Shown: positions 36,253 through 45,399, numbered from the stretch's first letter. The stretch: 64,000 nt of DNA from Marinobacter adhaerens HP15 (GCF_000166295.1 NC_017506.1:2790001-2854000); one strand, 5' to 3'. Notes: generated by a model not told the origin, from the letters alone. Made by a program: numbers and translations.

Positions 36253-36279
36253 TGACTTGGCCAGCGCTGGGCCAGGTCA
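36253..36279. terminator. Stem-loop between convergent genes
   Basis: TGACTTGGCC (36253-36262) pairs with GGCCAGGTCA (36270-36279) with one G-U type mismatch and a 7-base loop. The last three bases are the stop codon of the minus-strand coiled-coil gene. It sits 12 bases after the symporter stop, so it can serve both genes. No T-tract. Confidence 0.55.
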
Positions 36280-36753
36280 GATGCTGTCGGAGCGCTTTTC
36301 CGAGTCCTGCAACTCCTCCTCGGTGCTGTTCCATTGCTCTGAAAGCGCTTCATAGGCATCGGAGAATCCCTTTCGAGCCTTCTCCCAGGCAGATGCCGAG
36401 CTGTCTTTCAGTTCCTGATACCAGTTTTGAACACGCGCCCTCTGTTCCCGCAACGACTCGAGGCTCTTCTGGGACCGCTCTCGGGCGGTATCGCTCATAT
36501 CGTCCCAGTTTTTCGAAAGTTGTTGCTCAAGCTCCTGGATGCGTTTATCCAGGGCCGACAATGTTTTGTTGATCGAATCCTCGGCCTGCTCTTTCTGATC
36601 AGAACCATACTCCTGAAGCGCCTCACCCAACTCACGGGTTTCCTGCTTAAGCGACTCCACGGAAGAATCCTCGGGTGATGTTTCAGCCAGAGCCGTTCCT
36701 GAAAACAGTCCGGCAAAAACGATCGCAAGTGCGTAAGTCCAGTTCTTCATCAT
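36277..36753 (-). CDS. Periplasmic coiled-coil protein of unknown function
   Basis: The 158-residue protein starts MMKNWTYALAIVFAGLFSGTALAETSPED, a signal peptide cut likely after ALA. The mature part is almost wholly charged and helical, with heptad-like LKQETRELGEALQEYGSDQKEQAEDSINKTLSALDKRIQELEQQL followed by a second helix ending EEELQDSEKRSDSI; it should form a soluble periplasmic coiled coil. I do not recognise a family. The start at 36753 has GGGAGG five bases upstream. Confidence 0.75.
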   Translation of the reverse strand: MMKNWTYALAIVFAGLFSGTALAETSPEDSSVESLKQETRELGEALQEYGSDQKEQAEDSINKTLSALDKRIQELEQQLSKNWDDMSDTARERSQKSLESLREQRARVQNWYQELKDSSASAWEKARKGFSDAYEALSEQWNSTEEELQDSEKRSDSI

Positions 36754-36831
36754 TAAGTCCTCCCAACACATCATGGGACTGTAGCAGCGAGGTCTGTCTG
36801 GATGCACCTTAACTTGAGCTAATACTGGAGT

Positions 36832-37356
36832 TCAGTGTTGCGGAGAAATAAGGCTCTCTACCACCGCCTCACAGACCTGATCCTGATTGAGACCCTCCCC
36901 TTTCACCGTCACGTCCGCATACCGGGAATACAGTTCAAAACGCTCTTCGAACAGGGCGTCCAAAGATTGATCCGGCCTCCGGGAAATGCCCCGCATGCAG
37001 TGATCGCCGATTCGCTCGATAACCAGTTCAAGCGGGATGTCGAGAAACACCACGGTGCCGTTGCTCTTGAGGTGCTCCATAGCCCGGGCGCTGTAGACCG
37101 CGCTGCCTCCCGTGCTGATCACCTTGTGCCGGACATCCAGCTTGAGAAGCACCTGTTCTTCTATTCGACGCAGGGCTTCGTAGCCATCCTGGTCTACAAT
37201 TGCCTGGAGAGTACGATCGGCTTCTTCCTGAATGAGCAAATCGGTATCGACAAACCCGAGGCCCAGGTGCTTGGCCAGCAGCACACCCACCGTGCTCTTG
37301 CCACTGCCGGGCATGCCGATGAGAACGAGGTTGCGTGTGTCGGTCGGGTTAACCAT
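36832..37356 (-). CDS. Shikimate kinase
   Basis: The 174-residue P-loop kinase phosphorylates shikimate at the 3-hydroxyl in aromatic amino acid synthesis. Walker A is GMPGSGKSTVG at residues 14-24, the shikimate-binding DTDLLIQEEA follows near 37, VISTGGSAVYS near 79 is the GGS/GGG loop, and a lid arginine lies in MRGISRRPDQ near 120. The GGSAVY variant rather than GGGAV, and the stand-alone location away from aroB, suggest a second, aroL-like paralogue rather than the main aroK. Confidence 0.87.
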   Translation of the reverse strand: MVNPTDTRNLVLIGMPGSGKSTVGVLLAKHLGLGFVDTDLLIQEEADRTLQAIVDQDGYEALRRIEEQVLLKLDVRHKVISTGGSAVYSARAMEHLKSNGTVVFLDIPLELVIERIGDHCMRGISRRPDQSLDALFEERFELYSRYADVTVKGEGLNQDQVCEAVVESLISPQH

Positions 37357-37462
37357 GATGCTTTAGAGGGACCTCTCCATAGAATGAGAACTGGCCGGCA
37401 TTAAACGCAGAACGTAACATTTTTACGACACAGCGCGCGCTTTATTCCGACCCGCAAGCCCG

Positions 37463-37468
37463 TATAAT
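37463..37468 (+). promoter_or_regulatory. Candidate -10 element of the lytic transglycosylase gene
   Basis: A perfect TATAAT lies 68 bases upstream of the ATG in the divergent gap after the kinase gene. The best -35 (TTTATT, 37441-37446, 16 bases upstream) is poor, so the promoter call is weak. Confidence 0.35.
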
Positions 37469-37535
37469 TCAGCCAACGGCGGTTTTCAGAGAATACCTGA
37501 AGCCGGCCACAGACGGCATCTTTCGCGAGTGAGTA

Positions 37536-38237
37536 ATGAACATCGGCAGATCTCTTCTGATCCCATCCATCGCAGCTCTTGTGCTTGCCCTGTCCGCATC
37601 CGCCCTGGCGGACGGCATCAAGCGTATCGTGCACCCGGATGGCACCGTCGAATTCACCAACGTGAAAAGTGCCAGCCAGCCCAGAGCCTCCAGCGGTAAC
37701 GACACCGTCTACCGCTATACGGATGACAACGGCGTGGTTGCCTACAGCAGTATTCAGCCGGCTGCTGCCGAGTTCGACGTTATCCGTTTCCACTGCTACG
37801 CCTGCGACCCTGAATCCAGCGTCGACTGGCGCAAAACGCCGCTGTTCACCAAACCCTTCAATTCAGAAATCCAGACCGCGGCACAGGAGTTCGGGGTTGA
37901 TCCCGCGCTGGTCCGCGCTGTGATTCACGCCGAATCGGCATTCAATGAAAAAGCCCTCTCACCGGTGGGAGCCCAGGGGCTGATGCAACTCATGCCCGGC
38001 ACGGCTGAAGAACTGGGTGTACGGAACGCGTTGGCGGCTGCCGAGAATATCCGTGGCGGGGTGCATTATCTGGCCAAGATGCTCGACCGGTTCAATGGTG
38101 ACATCCGGCTGGCCACCGCCGCCTACAACGCGGGGCCTGGCGCCGTCAGTCGATACCAGGGGGTACCGCCCTACGCCGAAACAAAGGCCTATGTCGAAAG
38201 GGTTGGCATCCTCCACGAGCGCTACGCCGCTCTGTAG
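37536..38237 (+). CDS. Lytic transglycosylase with N-terminal DUF4124
   Basis: The 233-residue exported protein has a signal peptide (cut after ALA, near residue 25), a DUF4124 segment ([17 protein letters not shown] and [15 protein letters not shown], residues 26-75), and a C-terminal goose-lysozyme-like SLT domain: [35 protein letters not shown], with catalytic Glu133, and [35 protein letters not shown]. It cleaves peptidoglycan glycan strands in the periplasm. The LysR gene follows 23 bases later but is likely a separate unit. Confidence 0.92.
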   Translation: MNIGRSLLIPSIAALVLALSASALADGIKRIVHPDGTVEFTNVKSASQPRASSGNDTVYRYTDDNGVVAYSSIQPAAAEFDVIRFHCYACDPESSVDWRKTPLFTKPFNSEIQTAAQEFGVDPALVRAVIHAESAFNEKALSPVGAQGLMQLMPGTAEELGVRNALAAAENIRGGVHYLAKMLDRFNGDIRLATAAYNAGPGAVSRYQGVPPYAETKAYVERVGILHERYAAL

Positions 38238-38260
38238 GCCCCTCAGAGGTCCAATAACCA

Positions 38261-39193
38261 ATGAATTTCAAGCGTCTGGAGACCTTCATCTGGGTTGCAA
38301 CGCTTGGCAGCTTCCGCAAGGCCGCCGAGCACCAGCACACCACCCAGCCAGCCATTTCAAACCGAATTGCCGCGCTTGAAGATGAGCTTGGCGTCAGGCT
38401 GTTCGAGCGGGAATCCGGGCACAGCAAGCTGACGAGCAAGGGGCAGGAGCTACTGCCCTATGCCGAGAAAATTGTCTTCATGGCCCAGCAGCTGCGCAAG
38501 CGCGCAGACCGGGGGGCCTCGCTCTCCGGCATTCTCAGGCTCGGGGTTTCCGAAACGATTGTGCACTCCTGGCTGCCGCGTTTTTTCCGGGAACTGCACG
38601 AAACGGCCCCCAACCTGGATGTGGAAATTACCGTGGATGTCTCCGGCAACCTCCGATCCGGTTTGCTGGACCGGAGCCTCGATCTGGCCTTCCTGATGGG
38701 GCCCGTATCTGAGCCGAAAATTGAAAACCGCGCGCTTTGCAGTTTCCCACTGATCTGGGTCGCCAGTCCCGAGCTCAACCTCCCGGATCGGCTCCTGGCT
38801 CTCAAGGAGCTGGCCGAATGGCCCATCATTACTTATGCCAGGAACACCAAACCCTTTGCTGAAATCAGCCAGAAATTCAGCGAGATGGACGAACTCCCTG
38901 CCCGTTTCTATTCCTCAAGTTCGCTGGCAGCCTGCCGGCAATTGACCCTGGATGGCATTGGTATCTCTACGCTTCCGCTGAGCGTGATCAAGCATGAACT
39001 GGAAAGCGGTCGTCTGGTCCAGCTCAATACCTCGTGGACGCCCTCCGAGCTCGCCTTCACCGCGTCTTATTCCGGTGCCCCTTTCAACCCGATTGCCGAA
39101 CTGGCAGCAAACCTTGGCGTGATGGTTTCTGACGAATACGACCGGACAACACATCACGAAAACTTATCGCCAGACCTAAAAAACGATAATTAG
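38261..39193 (+). CDS. LysR family transcriptional regulator of the 5-oxoproline operon
   Basis: The 310-residue regulator has the winged helix-turn-helix ([48 protein letters not shown], residues 3-50) and an effector domain from about 88. It points the same way as the DUF1445-TRAP-pxpABC genes that start 68 bases downstream, rather than divergently as most LysR genes do. The likely target is that operon and the inducer may be 5-oxoproline or a relative; both are inferred from position. Confidence 0.9.
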   Translation: MNFKRLETFIWVATLGSFRKAAEHQHTTQPAISNRIAALEDELGVRLFERESGHSKLTSKGQELLPYAEKIVFMAQQLRKRADRGASLSGILRLGVSETIVHSWLPRFFRELHETAPNLDVEITVDVSGNLRSGLLDRSLDLAFLMGPVSEPKIENRALCSFPLIWVASPELNLPDRLLALKELAEWPIITYARNTKPFAEISQKFSEMDELPARFYSSSSLAACRQLTLDGIGISTLPLSVIKHELESGRLVQLNTSWTPSELAFTASYSGAPFNPIAELAANLGVMVSDEYDRTTHHENLSPDLKNDN

Positions 39194-39261
39194 ACTTTTT
39201 CACCAGCCGGTATACCCTGAAAATTAGTTGTAAAAAACAATTTCAATCAGGGGTTACCGTC

Positions 39262-40077
39262 ATGCACACCGGTGCGTATTCCGATTTCAAGAACAACCTG
39301 CTTGATCAGGCCTCAGAATTACGCGCTCGCATTCGTTCGGGCGCCCACACAGCGCCTACAAGTGGCCTGGCCAACAGCCTCTTGCAGGGGAACGTGGTCA
39401 TCCTGCCGTCCGAATGGGCCGGGGATTTTCTCCTATACTGTCAGAATAACCCGGTTTCCTGTCCCCTGATCGGCATGTCTCAACCCGGGGACCCGACCCT
39501 TCCCGACCTTGGACACGATCTGGATATCCGGACCGATGTGCCTGAATACCAGGTTTTCCGGAATGGCGAGCGAGCAGAGACAGCCACAGACCTCAAGAGC
39601 CTCTGGCGGGACGACCTGGTGACCTTTGTCCTGGGCTGTTCATTCTCGTTTGAGGATGCCTTGATCAGGGCCGGGCTCTCGGTGCGGAACGTGGACGAGG
39701 GACGGAACGTTTCAATGTTCCGCTCGAATATCGCTACCCGGCCCGCCGGCCCGTTCAGTGGCAACATGGTGGTCTCCATGCGCCCGTTCAATGGTGCGGA
39801 TGCAATCCGCGCGATACAGATTACGACCCGCCTGCCAAAGGCCCACGGTGCACCGGTTCATATCGGCGATCCGGCGCTCATTGGCATCCAGGACGTTAAC
39901 CAGCCTGATTTTGGAGATCCGGTAACGATCAGGCCGGGCGAGCTTCCGCTGTTCTGGGCCTGCGGGGTTACCCCGCAACTGGCCCTCGAGAACGCGCGCC
40001 TGCCTTTCGCAATAACCCATGTACCGGGAAAAATGCTGCTTACCGAGCGGCTGAATGAAGAACTGGCGGTACTCTGA
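39262..40077 (+). CDS. DUF1445 family putative hydro-lyase (D-glutamate cyclase-like)
   Basis: The 271-residue cytoplasmic protein has the DUF1445 landmarks: [28 protein letters not shown] near residue 45, a [20 protein letters not shown] stretch near 120, NMVVSMRPF near 170, [10 protein letters not shown] near 195 and [14 protein letters not shown] near 230. Related mammalian DGLUCY proteins convert D-glutamate to 5-oxo-D-proline. In this operon it may interconvert D-glutamate and 5-oxo-D-proline next to 5-oxoprolinase; that is inference, as the bacterial family is usually just called putative hydro-lyase. Confidence 0.85.
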   Translation: MHTGAYSDFKNNLLDQASELRARIRSGAHTAPTSGLANSLLQGNVVILPSEWAGDFLLYCQNNPVSCPLIGMSQPGDPTLPDLGHDLDIRTDVPEYQVFRNGERAETATDLKSLWRDDLVTFVLGCSFSFEDALIRAGLSVRNVDEGRNVSMFRSNIATRPAGPFSGNMVVSMRPFNGADAIRAIQITTRLPKAHGAPVHIGDPALIGIQDVNQPDFGDPVTIRPGELPLFWACGVTPQLALENARLPFAITHVPGKMLLTERLNEELAVL

Positions 40078-40128
40078 AGCCGCCGTTCAACTGAAACGAT
40101 AAAAAAACAGAAACACGGGAGATTCGTT

Positions 40129-41094
40129 ATGTTCAAAAAACTCGCCACAGCCACCCTGGTTACCGGGGCGCTGCTGACTTCATCCGTCCAGGCTCAGCAA
40201 TGGCACATGCCAACGCCTTACGGCGATGCCAACCTGCCTACCCAGATTGCCTACGGTTTTGCCGAGGACATTAAAAACGGCACCGATGGTGACCTCACCA
40301 TCACCGTTCATTCCGGTGCCTCCCTGGTCAAGCACCCGGAAATTCCCCGGGCAGTAAGAACCGGTCAGGTGCAGCTGGGTGAAATCTTCATCGGCATCAT
40401 GGGCAACACCCATCCGGTGTTCAAACACGACAACATTCCGTTCCTGGCAACCAGCTTCGAAGATGCCAAAAGACTCTGGGAAGCCGCCAAGCCCCAGATC
40501 GAAAAGCAGCTGGACAAGGAAGGCATGACCCTGCTTTACACCGTGCCATGGCCCGCCCAGAGCCTGTATACCAAAGCCCCGGTCAACACCCTGGAAGACC
40601 TGCAAGGCCTGAAGATGCGGGCTTACAGCCCTTCCACTTCGCGTCTCGCTGACCTGATGAACACAACCCCGACAACGGTTCAGGTGCCCGAGATCCCGCA
40701 GGCGTTCAGCACCGGCATTATCGATGCCATGATCACCTCACCGTCGACAGGCGCCAACGGGCAGGCCTGGGATTACCTTTCCCACTACACCGATATCAAG
40801 GCCTGGATTCCCAAGAACGTTGTGGTCGTCAACAAGCGTGCTTTCCGTCGCCTGAGCGATGAACAGCGCCAGGTGATCCTGGATGCGGCCGCTGCTGCCG
40901 AGGCCAAAGGCTGGGAAGGCGTTCGCAAGACCGCCGCGGAAGACACCGCCACTCTGGCGGAAAATGGCATCACGGTCTCCGAACCGTCTGATGAACTGAT
41001 GGCCGAACTCCAGAAGATCGGCGACATCATGGTGGAAGAGTGGAAACAGGAAGCACCGGAAGAAGTCGGCGCTATCCTCTCCAACTACCGCTAA
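40129..41094 (+). CDS. dctP: TRAP transporter substrate-binding protein, DctP family
   Basis: The 321-residue periplasmic receptor has a signal peptide (cut after VQA, near residue 23) and a TRAP DctP fold; the ligand carboxylate should bind the arginine in LQGLKMRAYSPSTSRLADLM near residue 162, and an IPQAFSTGIIDAMITSPSTGANGQAWDYL segment follows. It begins a dctP-dctQ-dctM set. Bordetella DctP6/DctP7 are TRAP receptors that bind pyroglutamate, and the downstream pxpABC genes suggest the same ligand here. Confidence 0.93.
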   Translation: MFKKLATATLVTGALLTSSVQAQQWHMPTPYGDANLPTQIAYGFAEDIKNGTDGDLTITVHSGASLVKHPEIPRAVRTGQVQLGEIFIGIMGNTHPVFKHDNIPFLATSFEDAKRLWEAAKPQIEKQLDKEGMTLLYTVPWPAQSLYTKAPVNTLEDLQGLKMRAYSPSTSRLADLMNTTPTTVQVPEIPQAFSTGIIDAMITSPSTGANGQAWDYLSHYTDIKAWIPKNVVVVNKRAFRRLSDEQRQVILDAAAAAEAKGWEGVRKTAAEDTATLAENGITVSEPSDELMAELQKIGDIMVEEWKQEAPEEVGAILSNYR

Positions 41095-41110
41095 AAGTTC
41101 ACTCAACGGA

Positions 41111-41145
41111 AGCCTCCCGAGTATCGGGAGGCTGTTCCGGGAGGC
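41111..41145 (+). promoter_or_regulatory. Intercistronic hairpin with competing Shine-Dalgarno, dctP-dctQ
   Basis: AGCCTCCCGA (41111-41120) pairs perfectly with TCGGGAGGCT (41124-41133) across a GTA loop. The eight bases CGGGAGGC occur again at 41138-41145, where GGGAGG is the likely ribosome-binding site of dctQ (ATG at 41153). The 5' arm could therefore pair with either copy. A plain 3'-end stabiliser for dctP mRNA is the simple reading; a translational switch is the other. Confidence 0.7.
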
Positions 41146-41152
41146 ATCCGTT

Positions 41153-41671
41153 ATGAACTCTCTTCGAGAGAAATTTTATCTGGCATCCGGCTACGCTGCT
41201 GGTTTCTGCATCGCCCTGATCATGGTCGTCATCCTGGCGCAGATCGTCGGCCGCCTGTTCGGCTTTATCATTCCATCAGCGGAAGACGTGTCCGGCTGGG
41301 CGCTTGCAGCCTCCACCTTCTTCGGTCTTGCCTACACCTTTCATAACGGCGGCCATATCCGGGTCACCCTGGTTATCCAGAAGTGGTCGGCACGGCCGAG
41401 ATTCTGGCAGGAGCTGGTCGTACTTATTTTCGGGTTCGCACTCGCCTGCTATATGACATTCTATTGCTGGCACATGGTCTGGGAATCCTACATTTTCGAG
41501 GAGGTCTCCCACGGCTATATTCCCGTTCCCATCTGGATCCCGCAGGTTCCGGTTGCACTGGGGATGACCGCACTCAACATTGCCATCCTGGACGATCTGG
41601 TTGCTGTGATTCGCAAGCGCACACCGTCCTATCAGCAGCATGAAGACGAGCTGAACCTGGAGGACGTGTAA
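41153..41671 (+). CDS. dctQ: TRAP transporter small permease (DctQ)
   Basis: The 172-residue protein has four membrane helices (about 12-34, 46-66, 88-108 and 127-148) with the DctQ pattern ALAASTFFGLAYTFHNGGHIRVTLV near residue 49. It joins DctM in the membrane part of the TRAP transporter. Its stop overlaps the dctM start by one base, so translation is coupled. Confidence 0.9.
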   Translation: MNSLREKFYLASGYAAGFCIALIMVVILAQIVGRLFGFIIPSAEDVSGWALAASTFFGLAYTFHNGGHIRVTLVIQKWSARPRFWQELVVLIFGFALACYMTFYCWHMVWESYIFEEVSHGYIPVPIWIPQVPVALGMTALNIAILDDLVAVIRKRTPSYQQHEDELNLEDV

Positions 41672-42978
41672 TGGATATCGCGTTTCTCTCCATTGTACTG
41701 GCCGTGGCGATGATCCTGATGCTCGCGGTGGGCGTGTGGGTGTCTCTGACGCTGGTTGGCATTGGCGTTCTGGGCCTGCTGCTCTCAGGCAACGATCAGA
41801 TCGGCCTGTTGTTCGCCACGTCGAGCTGGGGCGCAAGCACCAGTTGGTCCCTGACGGCCCTGCCCATGTTCATCTGGATGGGCGAGGTTCTTTTTCGTAC
41901 CCGACTTTCCGAGGATCTGTTCAAGGGGCTGGCGCCCTGGATGGGCGGACTGCCCGGCAAGCTCCTCCATGTGAATATTCTGAGCTGTGGCATTTTTGCG
42001 GCAGTTTCCGGCTCCTCGGCTGCCACGGCCGCAACCATTGGCCGAATGACCCTGCCGGAACTGAAGGCCCAGGGTTACAGCGACAAGATGGCGGTAGGCA
42101 CGCTGGCCGGCTCCGGCACGCTGGGGCTGTTGATTCCACCCTCCATTATTCTGATTGTTTATGGCGTGGCCGCGGAAGTTTCCATTGGCCGCCTGTTTAT
42201 TGCCGGTGCTCTGCCCGGCCTGATGCTGGTTGCCATGTTCATGGGCTACACCATGATCTGGGCCAAGCTCAACAAAGATCAGCTGCCAACCACCAAAAAG
42301 GAAAACCTGGCGTTCTCGGTCAAGATCAAGGCCCTGAAGATGCTGCTCCCGATCGTCGGCCTGATCATTTTCGTACTCGGTTCTATCTATACCGGTTTTG
42401 CCACGCCAACCGAAGCCGCTGCACTGGGCGTGTTCGGCGCGCTGATCATCGCGGCCGCAACCGGTTCACTCAGCATCCAGAGTTTCAAGGACAGCCTGTT
42501 GGGCGCTGTGAAAAGCTCCTGCATGATCGGCCTGATTCTCGTCGGTGCCCACTTTCTGACCCTGGCCATGGGCTTCCTGGGTATTCCGCGGGAACTGGCC
42601 GCCTGGATCGGCAGCATGTCCCTGTCACCGTTCGAACTCCTGGTTGGCCTGACAGTACTGTTCGTCCTCCTCGGCTGTTTCCTGGACGGGATTTCGGTTG
42701 TGGTTCTGACCGTGGCGGTTGTCATGCCGATGGTTCAGCAGGCCGGCATCGACTTGCTCTGGTTCGGGATCTTTATTGTGCTGGTGGTAGAGATGGCACA
42801 GATTACGCCCCCGGTGGGCTTCAACCTGTTTGTCATCCAGGCTCTGACAGGTAAAGACATACTGTACGTGGCCCGGGCAGCCCTGCCGTTCTTCCTGCTG
42901 ATCATGGCAGCACTTTTCCTGATCGGCTGGTTCCCTGAGATTGTCACCTACCTGCCCCAGACCATGAGCCAGGGATAA
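41671..42978 (+). CDS. dctM: TRAP transporter large permease (DctM)
   Basis: The 435-residue, roughly 12-helix protein carries DctM landmarks: LTALPMFIWMGEVLFRTRLSEDLFKGLAPWMGGLPGKLLHVNILSCGIFAAVSGSSAATAATIGRMTLPELKAQGY from residue 65, and GTLAGSGTLGLLIPPSIILIVYGVAAEVSIGRLFIAG near 145. It forms the sodium-coupled channel of the transporter. The pxpA gene starts 31 bases downstream, so transport and 5-oxoproline opening are on one transcript. Confidence 0.95.
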   Translation: MDIAFLSIVLAVAMILMLAVGVWVSLTLVGIGVLGLLLSGNDQIGLLFATSSWGASTSWSLTALPMFIWMGEVLFRTRLSEDLFKGLAPWMGGLPGKLLHVNILSCGIFAAVSGSSAATAATIGRMTLPELKAQGYSDKMAVGTLAGSGTLGLLIPPSIILIVYGVAAEVSIGRLFIAGALPGLMLVAMFMGYTMIWAKLNKDQLPTTKKENLAFSVKIKALKMLLPIVGLIIFVLGSIYTGFATPTEAAALGVFGALIIAAATGSLSIQSFKDSLLGAVKSSCMIGLILVGAHFLTLAMGFLGIPRELAAWIGSMSLSPFELLVGLTVLFVLLGCFLDGISVVVLTVAVVMPMVQQAGIDLLWFGIFIVLVVEMAQITPPVGFNLFVIQALTGKDILYVARAALPFFLLIMAALFLIGWFPEIVTYLPQTMSQG

Positions 42979-43009
42979 TGCAGGACACAACGTTTTTCGG
43001 AGGTACACA

Positions 43010-43744
43010 ATGAAACTCAACTGCGACATGGGCGAGAGCTTTGGCACCTGGACCAAGGGCATGGATGCCGAAGTCATGCCCTACATTGATATGGCCAGTA
43101 TTGCCTGCGGGTTTCATGCATCCGACCCGCTGACCATGGACCACACGGTCAAACTGGCTCTGGCCCAGAACGTGACCATTGGCGCCCACCCGGGCTACCC
43201 GGACCTGCTGGGGTTTGGCCGTCGGGACATGGACTGCCGCCCGGACGAGCTCAAGGCTATCCTGGTTTACCAGATGGCGGCGCTCAACGGCATCTGCCAG
43301 GTACATGGCACTTCCATCTCCTATGTGAAGCCCCACGGCGCCCTGTATAACCGGATGATGGTCGATAACACCACCTTGTCCGTGGTTATGTCCGCCGTTC
43401 GCTCCTACGCACCAAAGTGCCCCCTGGTGGTCATGGCAACGCCGGACTGGCAACAGGTCAAGGATCGCGCAGACGAATACGGCATCGAGGTCTGGTTCGA
43501 GGCGTTCTCTGATCGCGCCTACAGCGACGAGGGCAGACTGGTAAAACGGTCGGTTCGCGGTGCCGTGCACGAGACAACCGAAGCCATTGAGGCGCAGGTC
43601 ACCCAGATTATCCGCGAAGGAACGGTCACCTCGATCTCGGGCAAACCTATTCCGATCAAGGCGGACACCATCTGTATTCACGGCGACAGCTACCATGCCG
43701 TCGACGCCGCACGGCATATGCGACAGGTCGTGGAAGCGCTATGA
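43010..43744 (+). CDS. pxpA: 5-oxoprolinase subunit PxpA (LamB/YcsF family)
   Basis: The 244-residue protein starts MKLNCDMGESFGTWTKGMDAEVMPYIDMASIACGFHASDPLTM, the classic LamB/YcsF start, and continues IGAHPGYPDLLGFGRRDM near residue 63 and YVKPHGALYNRM near 105. With PxpB and PxpC it forms the bacterial ATP-dependent 5-oxoprolinase that opens 5-oxo-L-proline to L-glutamate. GGAGGT lies shortly before its ATG. Its stop overlaps the pxpB start (ATGA). Confidence 0.94.
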   Translation: MKLNCDMGESFGTWTKGMDAEVMPYIDMASIACGFHASDPLTMDHTVKLALAQNVTIGAHPGYPDLLGFGRRDMDCRPDELKAILVYQMAALNGICQVHGTSISYVKPHGALYNRMMVDNTTLSVVMSAVRSYAPKCPLVVMATPDWQQVKDRADEYGIEVWFEAFSDRAYSDEGRLVKRSVRGAVHETTEAIEAQVTQIIREGTVTSISGKPIPIKADTICIHGDSYHAVDAARHMRQVVEAL

Positions 43745-44433
43745 GGATCGAGTCGGTCAGCGAAAACACCTGCATGGTGTATTTTGGCGACCAGATCGGT
43801 GCGGAATCCGCAGGCCTGGTCAAGCGGGCCACGGACCGGCTGCGGCGCGACATGTCCGACCTCATTGTTGACCTGGTCCCCTCATACACCTCAATTCTGG
43901 TGACCTGGGATCTGGAACAGGCTGACCGGTTTGCCATCGTCCGCAGGGTGCGCGCAGCGATCGACTCCGAGGATGATGGTTCCACCGGGGGCGACTCTGC
44001 CCGCATCGTCGAGCTGCCCGTCTACTATGATCCCGAAGTGGGTCTGGACCTGGAGGATGTCTGCGAGCATGCCGGCCTGTCCCGGGACGAGGTCGTTCGC
44101 ATTCACAGTGAACAGCTTTATCAGGTCTACGCCATCGGCTTCGCTCCGGGGTTTGCCTACCTGGGAAGTACCGACGAACGGATTGCCATTCCGCGGAAAT
44201 CCACGCCCCGACTGAAAGTCCCTACCGGCAGCGTCGGTATCGCAGGTACCCAAACCGCAATCTACCCGAGCTGCACACCGGGTGGCTGGCAAATCATTGG
44301 CCGCACGCCGCAGAAAATGGTGGATTGGGACAGCGACTCTCTGGCCCTGGTACAGGTCGGCGATCAGGTGCGCTTTCGCGCCATAAGCCGGGACGAATTC
44401 CTCGAGCTGGGAGGCAACCTCGATGAGCTTTGA
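43741..44433 (+). CDS. pxpB: 5-oxoprolinase subunit PxpB (allophanate hydrolase subunit 1 family)
   Basis: The 230-residue protein has the carboxyltransferase C/D domain pattern: LVDLVPSYTSILVTWD near residue 42, VELPVYYDPEVGLDLEDVCEHAGLSRDEVVRIHSEQLYQVYAIGFAPGFAYLGSTD near 90-145, and the PRKSTPRLKVPTGSVGIAGTQTAIYPSCTPGGWQIIGRTP stretch near 150-190. These match KipI/PxpB. Translation is coupled to pxpA and pxpC, which overlap it by 4 and 11 bases. Confidence 0.94.
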   Translation: MRIESVSENTCMVYFGDQIGAESAGLVKRATDRLRRDMSDLIVDLVPSYTSILVTWDLEQADRFAIVRRVRAAIDSEDDGSTGGDSARIVELPVYYDPEVGLDLEDVCEHAGLSRDEVVRIHSEQLYQVYAIGFAPGFAYLGSTDERIAIPRKSTPRLKVPTGSVGIAGTQTAIYPSCTPGGWQIIGRTPQKMVDWDSDSLALVQVGDQVRFRAISRDEFLELGGNLDEL

Positions 44434-45361
44434 AGTCCTCGAACCCGGAATGCTCGCCCTTGTTCAGGATGCCGGCCGCCACGGCTACCAGCATATGGGC
44501 GTGACCACCGGCGGCCCCATGGACGAGTTTGCATTTTTCTGGGCGAACCGCCTGCTGGACAATGATCTCAATGCCCCACAGATCGAAATCACCTTTGGCA
44601 GGTTCAGCCTGAAGGCGAACCATGAGGCCTGCATTGCCATTACCGGCGGCGATCTGGGCGCCCGTATCAACGATCAGGCCATTGCGCCCTGGCGCACCCA
44701 TCACATCAATAAGGGCGACAGACTGGACTTCACCGCGCCTGTGAGCGGCTTGCGGGCCTACCTGGCGGTCAGCGGCGGATTCAAGCCAGCCATGAAGCTT
44801 GGCAGTTGCGCCACCGTGGCACGCGAGGGCCTGGGCGGCCTGGATGGCAAAGGCGCGAAACTTGCCAAGGGCGATACGCTGGAGTTTGAGAAAAACGCAT
44901 CGTTTGTTGAAGCATTTCTTCCCGAGCCGGAAGTCCCCGATTATCAACAACACCTGCGCCTGGGGGTTATTCCCGGCTATCAGTATCGGAGCTTCCCCAT
45001 AGTTCAGCGGGAGAAGTTTTTCTCGTGCGATTACGAAATCAGCCAGAATATTGATCGCATGGGCTATCGCCTGAAGGGCGATGCGATTCATTCGGATCTG
45101 GACGGGATTATTTCGGAAGGGATCGCCTACGGAGCTATTCAGGTGCCCAAAGATGGCCAGCCAATCGTTCTGATGAAAGACCGGCAAACCATCGGCGGCT
45201 ACCCGAAAATCGGCTGCCTGAGCGCCCTGGATGCGGGTCTTCTGGCCCAGCGTGGGCCGGGATCATCGGTGAGCTTCTTCCTCTCGGACGTTGCCGAGGC
45301 CGAAGGCCGCCGAATGCTGTTTAACCAGAGACTGAAAACAGGCGCGCCCGGCGTCAGGTAG
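44423..45361 (+). CDS. pxpC: 5-oxoprolinase subunit PxpC (allophanate hydrolase subunit 2 family)
   Basis: The 312-residue protein starts MSFEVLEPGMLALVQDAGRHGYQHMGVTTGGPMDEFAFFWANRLLDND, typical of KipA/PxpC, with LRAYLAVSGGF near residue 112, a MGYRLKG element near 212 and PKDGQPIVLMKDRQTIGGYPKIG near 237. It completes the 5-oxoprolinase complex. Unusually, its last codons, encoding APGVR and the stop, are part of a 17-bp perfect terminator stem. Confidence 0.94.
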   Translation: MSFEVLEPGMLALVQDAGRHGYQHMGVTTGGPMDEFAFFWANRLLDNDLNAPQIEITFGRFSLKANHEACIAITGGDLGARINDQAIAPWRTHHINKGDRLDFTAPVSGLRAYLAVSGGFKPAMKLGSCATVAREGLGGLDGKGAKLAKGDTLEFEKNASFVEAFLPEPEVPDYQQHLRLGVIPGYQYRSFPIVQREKFFSCDYEISQNIDRMGYRLKGDAIHSDLDGIISEGIAYGAIQVPKDGQPIVLMKDRQTIGGYPKIGCLSALDAGLLAQRGPGSSVSFFLSDVAEAEGRRMLFNQRLKTGAPGVR

Positions 45362-45382
45362 ACCTGACGCCGGGCGCGTTTT
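45343..45382. terminator. Terminator overlapping the pxpC stop codon, shared with putA
   Basis: Bases 45343-45359 pair perfectly with 45362-45378 (17 bp, GC-rich), followed by TTTT at 45379-45382. The pxpC stop TAG (45359-45361) forms the loop and its edge. On the minus strand it lies 18 bases past the putA stop and an A-rich run (AAAAC) supplies a short U-tract. It should terminate both convergent transcripts. Confidence 0.88.
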
Positions 45383-45399
45383 GCACCGATTGTCGCCGC

